Positions 6,770-6,894 of a DNA stretch of 6,894 nucleotides are shown in pieces. The DNA lies in assembly GCA_037384645.1 (NCBI GenBank), contig JARRNT010000078.1, positions 1 through 6,894 of the forward strand, read 5' to 3'. Source of the stretch: RI-92 sp037384645 (GTDB lineage: Bacteria; Pseudomonadota; Gammaproteobacteria; UBA6429; Thiohalophilaceae). Below the pieces are notes generated by a model that saw nothing but the letters and a program-made list of their open reading frames with translations, made no database searches and had not been told where the DNA came from. The position numbers and the translations under genes are program-made. Positions within the stretch are counted from its first letter, which is position 1; each line of letters begins with the position of its first letter.

Positions 6770-6894
6770 TTATTTTTACACCTCCGCTACCGCGCGTATA
6801 CCTGTCCAGCGACTGACTGGATTCAGATCCTGCGGCTTTGACCGATATATAATAGTTATTCCAGGGTAGGTAGCTTGCTCCACCTGTTAACTGT

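Larger units (their letters stand above)
6618..6894. other. AT-richer non-coding stretch after the GH15 gene
   Basis: The last 277 bases contain no convincing gene on either strand and are noticeably richer in A and T (especially 6655-6700 and 6720-6780) than the coding regions before them. They hold a perfect 6-bp inverted repeat (6740-6755), promoter-like boxes beside it, a 9-codon ORF with a good Shine-Dalgarno sequence (6722-6751), and an isolated TATAAT (6848-6853). This looks like the 5' control region of a gene lying beyond the window. No strong Rho-independent terminator follows the GH15 stop; TCGG/CCGA at 6618-6628 is only a 4-bp stem without a T tract. Confidence 0.5.

Noticed and set aside
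6758..6841. 27-codon ORF beginning ATG CAG TAT
   Set aside because: No Shine-Dalgarno sequence upstream and no recognisable product; it begins directly after the inverted repeat and is probably chance.
6838..6853. TTGACC and a perfect TATAAT close together
   Set aside because: The two boxes are only 4 bases apart, and neither has a proper partner at 16-18 bases on the + strand; promoter function is not supported, though TATAAT alone may matter for a gene beyond the window.
1..6894. A previously undescribed multi-gene defence, mobile or CRISPR system
   Set aside because: All four genes belong to well-known metabolic or transport families, no repeat-spacer pattern or transposase is present, and the non-coding stretches are short. 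Only the gene pairings and active-site changes listed above are unusual.

Overview
The window is ordinary dense bacterial chromosome with four protein-coding genes, all on the + strand, and two short non-coding gaps. Gene order is: a gamma-glutamyltransferase-family Ntn-hydrolase of the oxamate-amidohydrolase-like (HpxW/YwrD) type (37-1641); a TauE/SafE-family membrane exporter (1643-2458); glucose-6-phosphate dehydrogenase, zwf (2664-4190); and a GH15 glucoamylase/glucodextranase-type glucosidase (4212-6617). Fairly high GC coding sequence, tight packing and protein-level resemblance to proteobacterial homologues suggest a Gammaproteobacterium or close relative. That placement is inference from family resemblance; no rRNA or other marker gene is present.

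The genes form two apparent transcription units. The first is GGT-family hydrolase plus TauE/SafE: a one-base gap separates the TGA stop from the preferred ATG, and no separate ribosome binding site is visible, so translational coupling is likely. It is followed by a 205-base gap (2459-2663) holding several small inverted repeats, one a weak terminator candidate. The second is zwf plus GH15, 21 bases apart and in the same reading frame, probably co-transcribed. A final 277-base AT-richer stretch (6618-6894) has no convincing gene. It holds a perfect 6-bp inverted repeat, promoter-like boxes and a 9-codon ORF with a good Shine-Dalgarno sequence.

The second unit makes metabolic sense. A GH15 enzyme without a signal peptide could release glucose from glycogen or maltodextrins in the cytoplasm. 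After phosphorylation by a glucokinase (not in the window), Zwf would oxidise it to 6-phosphogluconolactone and produce NAD(P)H. For the first unit the substrate is unknown. The hydrolase keeps the catalytic threonine but lacks several residues that recognise the gamma-glutamyl group in true GGTs, and the exporter next to it may handle the product or a related anion.

I found no CRISPR array, mobile element, tRNA, rRNA, toxin-antitoxin or defence system, and no convincing undescribed multi-gene system. The items most worth a second look are the altered active site of the GGT-family protein and its coupling to an anion exporter, the zwf-GH15 pairing, and the structured non-coding stretches.
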